Positions 45,549 through 53,957 of a stretch of DNA of 64,000 bases are shown here, in pieces. Source of the stretch: Sulfuricurvum sp. IAE1. GTDB taxonomy: Bacteria > Campylobacterota > Campylobacteria > Campylobacterales > Sulfurimonadaceae. The stretch is taken from contig NZ_SLTI01000042.1 of the NCBI RefSeq assembly GCF_004347735.1, positions 270,246 through 334,245 of the forward strand. The letters run 5' to 3'. A model generated the notes under the pieces. That model did not search any database. It worked only from the letters and a program-made list of their open reading frames with translations, and had not been told where the DNA came from. The position numbers and the translations under genes were made by a program. Position 1 is the stretch's first letter, and every line of letters begins with the position of its first letter.

Positions 45549-46594
45549 CAGATCACCTCCAGGTCTACGGTAATGGCACCGGCGCTTTTCATCGCCTGCA
45601 AAATCGCGATCATCTCTTTAGGGGTTGCCCCCAGTTTCTGGAGCGAACGGGCGATGTTCGCGACTGTCGTCGTCCCTTTTTCGGTGTATATTTCGTTTTC
45701 GTTCAACCCGATGACAAGGCTTTTATCCATCGCGACGCTTCCGGCGGGCTTTGCCACATTATCCTGCGACAACACTTTAACCGTCATGTCTCCTTGCGTA
45801 ATAACAACGGGTTTGACTTCGACGTCAACTCCCGCAACGATGGTTCCCGTCCGCTCGTTGATGATGATTTTGGGCTCCTGGGCGTAGTTGACGTCCAGGT
45901 TCTGCACTTCGGCCAGAAACTCGACCATCGAACGGTTTTTGGGAAGTTGGAGTTTGATCGTACGGGAATCGAGCGCGGTCGCGACTTCGCTGCGGTAGCG
46001 GGCGTTAACGGCATTCTGAATGGCGACCGCGTTGCTGAAATTCGATGTTTTCAGTGAAAGCGTCGCGTTTTGCTGGTGGTAAAGGTCCTGCTGGATTTCG
46101 CGTTCGACAAGGCCGCCGCCGTACACCATCCCGGCGGTCGGATGCGATTCTGAACCCGCACCCCGCTCGTTTTTACCGCCGATGCTCACCGGTCCCTGTG
46201 CGAGTGCGTAGATTTTTCCGTCCACCCCTTTGAGCGGGGTCATCAACAGCGTCCCGCCCTCGAGCGATTTCGCATCGCCGATCGATGAAACGACGACGTC
46301 GAACGTGTCCCCCTGACGGGCGAACGGGGCGAACTTGGCCGTAACGACGACCGCCGCGACATTTTTGGATTTGATGTCGACCGGGTTCATATCGATGTTC
46401 ATCGCTTTAAGCATGTTGGCAATCGACTGGAGGGTAAATTTAGAGGTGGTCCCGTCCCCGGTTTTTTTCAGACCGACGACAAGCGAGTAGCCGATGATCT
46501 GGTTGTCGCGCACCCCTACGACGTTGGCAAGTTCACCGACGCGGGCGGCCTGCAGTGATGAAAGGAGTAAAAAAAACGCTACGATGACTTTCAT
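45548..46594 (-). CDS. flgI: flagellar P-ring protein FlgI
   Basis: FlgI forms the P ring in the peptidoglycan. The protein has a signal peptide (MKVIVAFFLLLSSLQA, from ATG 46594, which lies four bases after AAGGAT) and the family body: ELANVVGVRDNQIIGYSLVVGLKKTGDGTTSKFTLQSIANMLKAMNID, PLKGVDGKIYALAQGPVSIGG and the C-terminal SLQKLGATPKEMIAILQAMKSAGAI. A longer frame opens at 46627, but it lacks a ribosome site. The length of 348 is normal. The gene heads the flagellar operon flgI-flgJ-flgM-flgN-flgK. Confidence 0.95.
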   Translation of the reverse strand: MKVIVAFFLLLSSLQAARVGELANVVGVRDNQIIGYSLVVGLKKTGDGTTSKFTLQSIANMLKAMNIDMNPVDIKSKNVAAVVVTAKFAPFARQGDTFDVVVSSIGDAKSLEGGTLLMTPLKGVDGKIYALAQGPVSIGGKNERGAGSESHPTAGMVYGGGLVEREIQQDLYHQQNATLSLKTSNFSNAVAIQNAVNARYRSEVATALDSRTIKLQLPKNRSMVEFLAEVQNLDVNYAQEPKIIINERTGTIVAGVDVEVKPVVITQGDMTVKVLSQDNVAKPAGSVAMDKSLVIGLNENEIYTEKGTTTVANIARSLQKLGATPKEMIAILQAMKSAGAITVDLEVI

Positions 46595-46633
46595 GCTTAT
46601 CCTTTGAAACGTGCAAAGAAAAAGCAAAGTTCA

Positions 46634-46655
46634 TTCCACTTCTTCGGAAGCGGAA
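46634..46655 (-). terminator. terminator after rsmD
   Basis: Palindrome TTCC-A-CTTC, loop TTCG, GAAG-C-GGAA (46634-46655); on the minus strand the stem is followed by a T-rich tract near 46614-46626. It ends the rsmD transcript before the flagellar operon, which reads in the same direction. Confidence 0.5.
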
Positions 46656-46668
46656 CCATGAAGGATAC

Positions 46669-47256
46669 TCAGGCGTAGTAAGTCAGTGACGTTTTTCCGA
46701 ATTTTTTGCTTTTGAGGCGCCGATATTCCCCGATCGCTTCGGGAAGTTCGAGCGTACTCATGTGTTCGATGATAAAGAGTTTGGCCAGATGCGGGGGAAA
46801 CGCGGCGATCAGATCGAGCGTTTTGTCGTAAATCTCTTCCATCCCTTCGCGGTAGGCAAAGGGGGGATCGACATAGACAAAAGCGCTTTCGCCGAGGCTT
46901 TCAAGCCTTTTTTTCACCTGTGCGACATTCGAAAAACTGTCCCCTTCGAACACTTCGCAGGCGGCAGGATCGGTCTGGGCGATATTCTGGCGAAGCGTTT
47001 TAATCGCATCGCGGTCTTTTTCCATGAACAGAATCTTTTTCGCCCCCCGGCTGAGCGCTTCGAGCCCTACCGAACCGCTTCCGGAGAACACTTCGACCAG
47101 TACGGCATCGATGACGTCGAACTGGATCGTGTTGAAAAACGACTCGAGGACGATCGCTTTGGAACTGCGGGTCGTCTCCTTGGAAGGGAGGCAAAGCGTT
47201 TTGCCTTTGAATTTCCCCGCAATGATTTTTTTGGTGAGAGGAGGATTATTTTTCAT
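46669..47256 (-). CDS. rsmD: 16S rRNA (guanine966-N2)-methyltransferase RsmD
   Basis: RsmD methylates G966 of 16S rRNA. The 195-residue protein has the family start (TKKIIAGKFKGKTLCLPSKETTRSSKAIVLESFFNTIQ), the SAM-binding motif VLVEVFSGSGSVGLEALSRGA, and the N6/N2-type catalytic motif VYVDPPFAYR. Length is normal. Its first 11 bases overlap the end of the upstream receiver-like gene, which suggests translational coupling. A hairpin terminator follows. Confidence 0.93.
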   Translation of the reverse strand: MKNNPPLTKKIIAGKFKGKTLCLPSKETTRSSKAIVLESFFNTIQFDVIDAVLVEVFSGSGSVGLEALSRGAKKILFMEKDRDAIKTLRQNIAQTDPAACEVFEGDSFSNVAQVKKRLESLGESAFVYVDPPFAYREGMEEIYDKTLDLIAAFPPHLAKLFIIEHMSTLELPEAIGEYRRLKSKKFGKTSLTYYA

Positions 47257-47632
47257 AAAACGCCCGTATCGCCTTGAGGATATTAGCCTGGTATTCGCGG
47301 GTCAGTTTTTCAATGTGGCGTTCGAGCACTTCGAAGCTGATCGCTTCTTCTTCGGGACAGGCCGGGGGTTCGCAGGCGGGAGGTTCCGCGGAAGAACGGT
47401 TGAGCGATTCGAGTTTGCGTCCCAGGGCGTGGAGGAGCTGCGCTTTCGAAAACGGTTTGATCAAATCGGCCGACTCCGTCGCACCGATGACAAAAGTGGG
47501 GCGGTTGTCGTCACGGATATCTTTATCGCGGATCAGAATATCGCACTGGCGGATCGAGCTGAGCTGCCCTTCCAAAAAAAGTTCCAGCGAGCGCTGCAAA
47601 AGCGGCGAATCGCATTGTACGGCTACTTTCAC
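47246..47632 (-). CDS. receiver-like small protein of unknown function
   Basis: The 128-residue protein (start GTG 47632) begins with a strand-like VKVAVQCDSPLLQRSLELFLEGQL, continues with IRQCDILIRDKDI and a strand-like PTFVIGA, and reaches LIKPFSKAQLLHALGRKLESL near 70-90. The KPF followed by an S-x-x-x-L helix is what ends a response-regulator receiver, and the aspartate of CDILIRDKD could sit near its active site; the pattern is degenerate, so I call it receiver-like only. The C-terminal 40 residues are helical, after a proline/cysteine-rich PACEPPACPEEE linker. GTG 47632 has a strong GGAGGGGG site; a second option is ATG 47659, seven bases after a TAATAT box. It precedes and overlaps rsmD. 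Confidence 0.6.
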   Translation of the reverse strand: MKVAVQCDSPLLQRSLELFLEGQLSSIRQCDILIRDKDIRDDNRPTFVIGATESADLIKPFSKAQLLHALGRKLESLNRSSAEPPACEPPACPEEEAISFEVLERHIEKLTREYQANILKAIRAFYEK

Positions 47633-47756
47633 GTCTTTTCCCCCTCCACCTTGTTCCATTCTCGGTATATTAACATAGTTCGGAGGCTTCTCATCGCTAA
47701 TTTCACCTATTTCTGCTATTATTGGCCTATAGAGCAAAAGAAGATATGGGAGTATT

Positions 47757-50700
47757 TTGTTGCGCATTTTTTCTGTGAATCTCTCCTGCGGTCCCCGATG
47801 CAAAGAATGGAGCGTCGGTGCCGCCGTTTTTCTACTCGGCGCCGCCGTCTCAGCGTTCGTGGTCATCCATCTCGATCGGATGAGAACGCATGACAAACTC
47901 CATGTCGTTCAGTCCGTTGCACACGAACATGCATCCCGGCTGCACAAGCACATCGACGAGAGCATGGTACTGGCATATCCGATTGCGGCGGCGATCGAAA
48001 CCGGGATGGATACTCAAGATTTTACATTTATCGCCGACAAACTGATCACACACCATCCCCTCATCCACGAAATCGCCCTGGCCCCGGAAGGGATCATTAC
48101 CCACATCGTTCCGGTCAAAGGCAACGAAAAAGCGCTCGGTCTTGATCTGCTCAGGCATCCCGAACAAAAGGCCGAGGCGCTGCTGGCCCTCAAAAGCGGC
48201 AAACTCACTCTCGCCGGACCGATTCGCCTAATGCAAGGAGGTGAAGGGGTTGTCGGCAGATTCCCCGTTTTCCGCAAGGAAGATCAAACATTCTGGGGCT
48301 TTGTTCTCATCGTCATAAAAATGCCCGATCTTCTTCATTCCGCCGCATTGGGCGACCTCTCTGCGGGCGGATACCGCTACGAACTCACCCGAACGTATCC
48401 GAATTCAAAACAGGTTCAGATCATCTCGGCTTCGGATCCCCAGCCGCTCGATCGGCCGATACGGCAACGGATAGCGTTTCCGAATGCCGACTGGACGCTG
48501 AGCATCTCCCCCGCCGCAGGATGGCATGATCGATGGACGATTTTTTTCCAAAGCGTCCTGGGGATATTGTTCAGCCTTCTGGCCGGCTATATCGCGAAAC
48601 AATACGTCGAACTGCGCAATCAGCGCAACGCCCTCGAACACCGCGTTGCCGAACGGGTCACCGAGATTTCATTGACCCAAAACCGGCTCCGGCTGCTGCT
48701 CAATACGATTCCCGACCTTATATGGCTTAAAGACACAGGGGGAACCTATTTGCTGTGCAACCCGATGTTCGAACGGTTTTTCGGTGCGAAAGAAACCGAA
48801 ATCGTTGGGAAAAGCGATTACGATTTTGTGGACCGGGAACTTGCTGATTTTTTCCGGGCCAAAGACCGTCTTGCAATGGAAAAACACGCCCCGAGCGTCA
48901 ACGAAGAGTGGCTCACCTTTACCGACGACGGCCATACCGCGCTGATGGAAACGATCAAAACCCCGATGATCGACGAAACGGGAAACCTGGTCGGGATCCT
49001 GGGTATCGCCCGTGACATTACCGAGCGCCATACCAACGAAACGCGGATACGGCAACTCACCCATCTCTACGCCGCCCTTAGTAACTGTAACAAAGCAATT
49101 GTTCGCTCATCGACGCCCCAGGAGCTCTTCGACGAAGTGTGCCGGGGGATCGTATCCGAAGAGGGAATGAACATGGCGTGGATCGGGTTAGTCGATCCCC
49201 AAAGCGATCTCGTCCGTCCCGTAGCATCATACGGTGATCGGTTCGGTTATCTCGAAGGAATCGAGATCTCGATCCGCGAGGAGATCCCATCGGGCAACGG
49301 TCCGACCGGCACCGCCATCCGTGAAAACCGCCCCTACTGGTGTCAGGACTTCATGAACGATCCCGCGACCGCTCCATGGCACGAACGCGGTGAAGCGGTC
49401 GGATGGCAATCATCCGCCTCTTTGCCGTTTCATCTCTACGGCAAACCCGTCGGAGCGTTTATGGTCTACTCGACTAAACTCAATGCATTCGATCCTTCCA
49501 GCCGCGAACTTTTGATCGAAATGGCGATGGACATCAGTTTCGCGATGGAAAACTTCGACCGCGAGGCCAAACGTAAAGCGGTCGAAGAAGATCTTATCCG
49601 TACCGAAAAACTTCTCGAAGAGATGAGCGAGGCGGCATTGATCGGAGGATGGGAATACGACGTCAAAACAGGTAAAGGGACATGGACCAAAATTACCGCG
49701 CGAATCCACGACATGGACCCCGATGCCGAAACGACCGAACAGATCGGACTGAGCGTATACGAGGGCGAATCTCTCGAAAAGATAAAAAATGCCATCCATG
49801 ACGCAATCACCCGTGCGATGCCCTACGATCTGATAGTGCACATGACCACCCCCGCCGGAAATAAAAAATGGGTTCGTACCATCGGTATCCCGGTCATCGA
49901 AAACGGTGAAGTCATCCGGTTGAGAGGTTCCATCCAGGACATCACGGCGCAAAAAGCGACGGAAGACAAGGTTCACTGGCTTGCCCATTTCGACTCCCTG
50001 ACGGGGCTTCCGAACCGGACGCTGCTCAACGACCGGCTCAATTACGCGATACGGATCGCCTACCGCAACCATACGTCGGTCGCACTGCTTTATCTCGATC
50101 TCGACCATTTCAAAAACATCAACGAAAACCTCGGGCACCATATCGGCGACGAACTGCTCGTCCAGGTTGCATTGCGCATCCAGTCCATGATCCGCGAATC
50201 CGACACCCTCTCGCGGCAGGGGGGGGACGAATTTATGATCCTCCTCTCCGGGATCGATGCAGAGGGCGCCGCGAATGTCGCCGAAAAATTGATCGAAAGC
50301 ATTTCCCAGCCCTATCAGATCCAAAGTTATGAACTTTCAATCACCCCATCGATCGGAATAGCCCTCTATCCCGGGGACGGTACCAACTTCACGACGTTGT
50401 CCCAAGCGGCCGATGCGGCGATGTTCCGGGCCAAACACAACGGCCGAAACCGCTACTGCTTTTTCACCCCCGAAATGCAGGCCCGTTCGGCCCGCAACCT
50501 CGAAATCGAAAACGCTCTGCGACACGCGGTTGCACGCGATCAACTCCAAATCCACTATCAGCCTCAAATCTCTTTGTCCGACGGAAAACTCATCGGGACC
50601 GAAGCGTTGCTGCGATGGACCCACCCCGAGCTCGGAGCCGTTTCTCCCGATGAATTCATACCCGTCGCCGAAGAGAGCGGCCAAATCGTCGCCATCGGGG

Positions 50701-51269
50701 ATTGGGTATTGCGCCATGCGCTCGGGCAGCTCAAAGCCTGGATCGATGCGGGTGCAGAACCGTTCATCATGGCCGTCAACCTCTCCGCCGTCCAGTTCCG
50801 CAGCCCCCAGCTCACCCAAAGGGTTCTGGAGATTCTCGAAGAGCTGGCCCTTCCCCCCGAGCATCTCGAACTTGAGCTGACCGAACGGATCGCCTCGGAA
50901 AACCCGCTCGAAGCGATCAACATCATGAATACCCTCTACGACAACGGGATTCGTATGTCGATCGACGATTTCGGGACCGGATACTCGTCACTGAGCTACC
51001 TGAAACAGTTCAAAGCCTATAAACTCAAAATCGACCAGTCGTTTATCCATGACGTCGCCCAAAATCCCGAAGACCGCACCATCGTCAACACGATCATCAA
51101 AATGGCTCACAGCCTGAACATGAAAACGATTGCCGAAGGGGTGGAAACCGCCGAACAGCTTGAAATCCTACGCGCTGCGGGGTGTGACGAGGTGCAGGGA
51201 TATTATTATGAAAAACCGATTCCGGCACAGGAATTTGAGCGTAAATACGTTCAGTCGTTTCGTAAATAA
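47757..51269 (+). CDS. membrane CHASE-PAS-GAF-PAS-GGDEF-EAL protein
   Basis: This 1170-residue protein handles cyclic di-GMP. Order: membrane segment about 20-38; a CHASE-like sensor domain outside the membrane (about 55-255); second membrane segment about 262-280; PAS 1 (about 308-425); GAF (about 440-600); PAS 2 (about 625-730); GGDEF (about 735-905, with GGDEF intact at 822-826); EAL (about 915-1160, with EAL at 949-951, ELTE near 1040, DDFGTGYSS at 1070-1078 and AEGVE near 1126). Both active sites look intact, so it may make and degrade the messenger, or one half may serve as regulator. Two adjacent TTG codons can start it; the second (47760) is seven bases after GGGAG. Its end overlaps the convergent exonuclease gene by 19 bases. 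Confidence 0.92.
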   Translation: MLRIFSVNLSCGPRCKEWSVGAAVFLLGAAVSAFVVIHLDRMRTHDKLHVVQSVAHEHASRLHKHIDESMVLAYPIAAAIETGMDTQDFTFIADKLITHHPLIHEIALAPEGIITHIVPVKGNEKALGLDLLRHPEQKAEALLALKSGKLTLAGPIRLMQGGEGVVGRFPVFRKEDQTFWGFVLIVIKMPDLLHSAALGDLSAGGYRYELTRTYPNSKQVQIISASDPQPLDRPIRQRIAFPNADWTLSISPAAGWHDRWTIFFQSVLGILFSLLAGYIAKQYVELRNQRNALEHRVAERVTEISLTQNRLRLLLNTIPDLIWLKDTGGTYLLCNPMFERFFGAKETEIVGKSDYDFVDRELADFFRAKDRLAMEKHAPSVNEEWLTFTDDGHTALMETIKTPMIDETGNLVGILGIARDITERHTNETRIRQLTHLYAALSNCNKAIVRSSTPQELFDEVCRGIVSEEGMNMAWIGLVDPQSDLVRPVASYGDRFGYLEGIEISIREEIPSGNGPTGTAIRENRPYWCQDFMNDPATAPWHERGEAVGWQSSASLPFHLYGKPVGAFMVYSTKLNAFDPSSRELLIEMAMDISFAMENFDREAKRKAVEEDLIRTEKLLEEMSEAALIGGWEYDVKTGKGTWTKITARIHDMDPDAETTEQIGLSVYEGESLEKIKNAIHDAITRAMPYDLIVHMTTPAGNKKWVRTIGIPVIENGEVIRLRGSIQDITAQKATEDKVHWLAHFDSLTGLPNRTLLNDRLNYAIRIAYRNHTSVALLYLDLDHFKNINENLGHHIGDELLVQVALRIQSMIRESDTLSRQGGDEFMILLSGIDAEGAANVAEKLIESISQPYQIQSYELSITPSIGIALYPGDGTNFTTLSQAADAAMFRAKHNGRNRYCFFTPEMQARSARNLEIENALRHAVARDQLQIHYQPQISLSDGKLIGTEALLRWTHPELGAVSPDEFIPVAEESGQIVAIGDWVLRHALGQLKAWIDAGAEPFIMAVNLSAVQFRSPQLTQRVLEILEELALPPEHLELELTERIASENPLEAINIMNTLYDNGIRMSIDDFGTGYSSLSYLKQFKAYKLKIDQSFIHDVAQNPEDRTIVNTIIKMAHSLNMKTIAEGVETAEQLEILRAAGCDEVQGYYYEKPIPAQEFERKYVQSFRK

Positions 51270-51952
51270 TAGTCGATGCTGTAACGCAGATCCTCATCCA
51301 TGTCATGGAGGGAATCGAGCATCCATTTAAGATAGCCGGGGTCTTTGAGGGCGATCTCTTCGATCCTCTTTTTGGCGTATTTGCCGAAAGGCAGACGGCT
51401 GAGCAGGATATGGGAACGGGAAATATCGACCAGTTTTTGATGATCGGCGAGATCGAGCAGGTAATCGTAAAGCATCCGAACGTGAAGCGCATCGCTCAAA
51501 GGGCGATGAGGAGCAACCGATACGCCGGCAGCGGCAAAAAACGCCTCTTCCTCGCGATACAGCCGCAATTCGTACCGCAGAAACTGTAAAGAGTACCCTT
51601 CCAGATCGTCCATCAACGCCTTGGCGCATTTGAGGGTGTCGATAACGTCGCCTTGCCATTCGATCCCTTCTTTGGAAAGCATGGAAAGATCAAACGGCGC
51701 ATTGTGCGAAACGAGCGTATTGGAAGGAAGATTGAACGCTTTGAGGATCCGGCAGCTTTCCGAACGGGAAAATTCCGGCGCTTCGGCAACCATTTCGCTC
51801 GTTATCTGGTGCACTGCCGAGGCTGCGGGGGGCATCTTTTTCCCCGGATGGATCAATTCTTCATGCAGATGAGTCTCGCAGGCGATTCCGACGGCGCAGA
51901 TGCGGTCTTTTGCCTCGACTCCGGTGGTTTCGGTGTCAAAAAAGATCAACAT
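51251..51952 (-). CDS. DEDDh 3'-5' exonuclease with DUF3820-like tail
   Basis: Residues 1 to about 170 form a DnaQ-like exonuclease: Exo I MLIFFDTETTGVEAKDRI, Exo II SHNAPFDLSMLSKEG near 84 and Exo III PHRPLSDALHVRMLY near 148. The tail (about 185-233) has LPFGKYAKKRIEEIALKDPGYLKWMLDSL, the DUF3820 pattern found fused to such exonucleases. It probably degrades single-stranded nucleic acid in repair. It starts 7 bases before the end of the upstream unknown gene and converges with the GGDEF/EAL gene. It differs from the exonuclease at 22291-22905, which lacks this tail. Confidence 0.87.
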   Translation of the reverse strand: MLIFFDTETTGVEAKDRICAVGIACETHLHEELIHPGKKMPPAASAVHQITSEMVAEAPEFSRSESCRILKAFNLPSNTLVSHNAPFDLSMLSKEGIEWQGDVIDTLKCAKALMDDLEGYSLQFLRYELRLYREEEAFFAAAGVSVAPHRPLSDALHVRMLYDYLLDLADHQKLVDISRSHILLSRLPFGKYAKKRIEEIALKDPGYLKWMLDSLHDMDEDLRYSIDYYLRND

Positions 51953-52389
51953 GCTTCAGCGTCGCCGACAGGGCCGACACGGCCCATGAGGCGGTAATAG
52001 TGTTCGAGCGTACGGAAACTTTTCTCGAAACGCCACCCCAACACAAAGGCGACAATCTCTTTTTTTCGCCCTTCGGAAAGCTTTTCGACCCGTCCGTAAT
52101 AGGCGAGCGAGATATTTTTGTTTTTGACTTTCGCCTCTTTGTCATACACGATCCCGATAATCTGGGCGTATTTCCCCTCTTTGAGGCTACCGAGATCTTC
52201 GTCTGAAAGGGAGATCCCGGAGAGATTGATCGCTTTGAAATCAAAGAGTTCCTCAAAACGGGGAACTTTTGCGTCGATGCCCAAAACGGTATGGAGACGT
52301 TCGAGTTCTTTGAGATTTTTTTTGCGTTCGAGCTCATAACTGGAGATCTGTGCGGTCAGGTTTTTGAGACGGTCGAGGGCTGAACTCAC
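51946..52389 (-). CDS. conserved hypothetical protein
   Basis: A 147-residue cytoplasmic protein (start GTG 52389 with AAGGAG five bases before; the GTG at 52407 has none). Residues 1-40 are a coiled coil (LDRLKNLTAQISSYELERKKNLKELERLH). The rest mixes strands and helices: FKAINLSGISLSDEDLGSLKEGKYAQIIGIVYDKEAKVK, AYYGRVEKLSEGRKKEIVAFVLGWRFEKSFRTLEHYYRLMGRVG. I do not recognise a family. It overlaps the downstream exonuclease gene by 7 bases, so the two are likely to act together or to be expressed together. It has a promoter in the spacer shared with murA. Confidence 0.6.
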   Translation of the reverse strand: MSSALDRLKNLTAQISSYELERKKNLKELERLHTVLGIDAKVPRFEELFDFKAINLSGISLSDEDLGSLKEGKYAQIIGIVYDKEAKVKNKNISLAYYGRVEKLSEGRKKEIVAFVLGWRFEKSFRTLEHYYRLMGRVGPVGDAEAC

Positions 52390-52440
52390 ATATTCTCCTT
52401 GGAACACCGTAAATTTGGATAATTTTAACGAACATTGACT

Positions 52441-52446
52441 TATAAT
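52441..52446 (+). promoter_or_regulatory. -10 box of murA
   Basis: TATAAT, 28 bases before the chosen murA start codon at 52474. It lies inside the longer reading frame that opens at 52435, which supports the shorter start. Confidence 0.6.
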
Positions 52447-52473
52447 ATCAAACTTTTTTTATATGGGATTTTT

Positions 52474-53736
52474 ATGGACTATCTACGTATTCAAGGCCCT
52501 ACCAAGCTCCAGGGAACCGTTGTGATCTCCGGTGCGAAAAATGCCGCATTACCCCTTATCACACTGGCACTGCTGGCTCACAACAAAGTCACTATGACCA
52601 ACATGCCCGAAGTCGCGGACATCAAAACGCTCCTCAAACTGCTCCAGAATCTGGGAGCGTCTTACAACCTGGAAAACCATACCCTCACCATCGATACTTC
52701 GACGGTCAACCACACGATGGCCAACTACGACATCGTCAAAACCATGCGGGCGTCGATTCTCGTCCTCGGCCCCCTGCTTGCCCGTTTCGGCCACTGTGAG
52801 GTCTCCCTTCCGGGCGGATGCGCCATCGGGCAGCGTCCCATCGACCTGCATCTCAAAGCACTCGAACAGATGGGAGCGGAAATCACGATCCATGCGGGGT
52901 ACGTCCATGCCGTAGCGCCCGAGGGGCTCAAAGGGGCACATATCGTTTTCGATAAAATTACCGTGACCGGAACCGCTAACATCGTTATGGCCGCCGCCCT
53001 TGCCCACGGCAAAACGGTGATTCAAAACGCCGCGCGCGAACCCGAAGTAGTGCAGCTGTGCGAGATCCTCCGCGACAGCGGCATCGACATCAGCGGAATC
53101 GGCACTTCCGAACTCGTCATTATCGGAACGGGCGGCAAAACGATCGACATGATCGATTTCGAAGTGATCCCCGACCGGATCGAAGCCGGGACCTATCTTT
53201 GTGCCGCCGCCATTACCGATTCATCAATCACCCTTGAAAACGTACGCCCCGATCACCTCGATGCCGTCACGGCGAAACTTGAACACATGGGGTGCACCTT
53301 CGAACTCGGCGAAACGACGATGACGATTCACCCTGCCCAAAAGCTCAAACCCGTCGATATCATCACCCAGGAATACCCTGCGTTCCCGACCGACATGCAA
53401 GCACAATTCATGGCCCTCGCCGTCCGTGCCAACGGAGCGAGCACCATCGAAGAGCGCCTGTTCGAAAACCGTTTTATGCACGTAAGCGAATTGCAGCGTC
53501 TGGGTGCCGAAATCAAACTCAGCGGCCATACGGCAACGGTTATCGGGGCTTGCGAACTCTTCGGAGCCGATGTTATGGCAACCGACCTTCGCGCTTCCAG
53601 TGCACTGGTACTGGCGGGCATGGCAGCCGAAGGGACGACCAACGTCCACCGTATCTACCATCTCGACCGCGGATACGAAAACCTGGAGCAAAAACTGCGC
53701 GCACTCGGCGCGACCATCGACCGCCTCAAAGAATAA
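52474..53736 (+). CDS. murA: UDP-N-acetylglucosamine 1-carboxyvinyltransferase
   Basis: MurA starts peptidoglycan precursor synthesis by adding enolpyruvate to UDP-GlcNAc. The 420-residue protein starts [29 protein letters not shown]. The catalytic loop is [15 protein letters not shown] with cysteine 116, so it should be inhibited by fosfomycin as the usual cysteine form is. Later motifs [20 protein letters not shown] and [18 protein letters not shown] are present. The frame extends 13 codons upstream to 52435, across the TATAAT box, so I use ATG 52474. It is followed by a terminator. Confidence 0.97.
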   Translation: MDYLRIQGPTKLQGTVVISGAKNAALPLITLALLAHNKVTMTNMPEVADIKTLLKLLQNLGASYNLENHTLTIDTSTVNHTMANYDIVKTMRASILVLGPLLARFGHCEVSLPGGCAIGQRPIDLHLKALEQMGAEITIHAGYVHAVAPEGLKGAHIVFDKITVTGTANIVMAAALAHGKTVIQNAAREPEVVQLCEILRDSGIDISGIGTSELVIIGTGGKTIDMIDFEVIPDRIEAGTYLCAAAITDSSITLENVRPDHLDAVTAKLEHMGCTFELGETTMTIHPAQKLKPVDIITQEYPAFPTDMQAQFMALAVRANGASTIEERLFENRFMHVSELQRLGAEIKLSGHTATVIGACELFGADVMATDLRASSALVLAGMAAEGTTNVHRIYHLDRGYENLEQKLRALGATIDRLKE

Positions 53737-53746
53737 ACGCCGCCTT

Positions 53747-53780
53747 TTTCCCGCTGGCGCGGGAAACCCCTTTTTCTTTT
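53747..53780 (+). terminator. murA terminator
   Basis: TTTCCCGC (53747-53754), loop TGGC, GCGGGAAA (53759-53766), followed by CCCC and a T-rich run (TTTTTCTTTT). The stem begins 11 bases after the murA stop. Confidence 0.85.
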
Positions 53781-53923
53781 ACTCCCCGCAGCCGTATGCA
53801 AGATTCGTAATGTAATACTCGCAATACCGTTTTGATCGTTTGCGAAAAATTTTTCGGAATAGCTTTTTCATACCAAATTGCATGCAAAAAATATGCCAAT
53901 AAAAAGAGATGGGGAAGAAGAAG

Positions 53924-53942
53924 TTTCCCCCTTACGGGGAAG
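53924..53942 (-). terminator. purL terminator
   Basis: Read on the minus strand 16 bases after the purL stop: CTTCCCC, loop GTAA, GGGGGAAA, then a short TTCTTCTT tract. The T run is weak. The stretch 53781-53923 between this and the murA terminator holds no gene that I can see. Confidence 0.5.
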
Positions 53943-53957
53943 CGAGGGGAGAAAGGG

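Noticed and set aside
47757..51269. The GGDEF/EAL protein as two separate genes or a frameshifted fusion
   Set aside because: The frame is uninterrupted and the domain order is standard, with both catalytic motifs intact.
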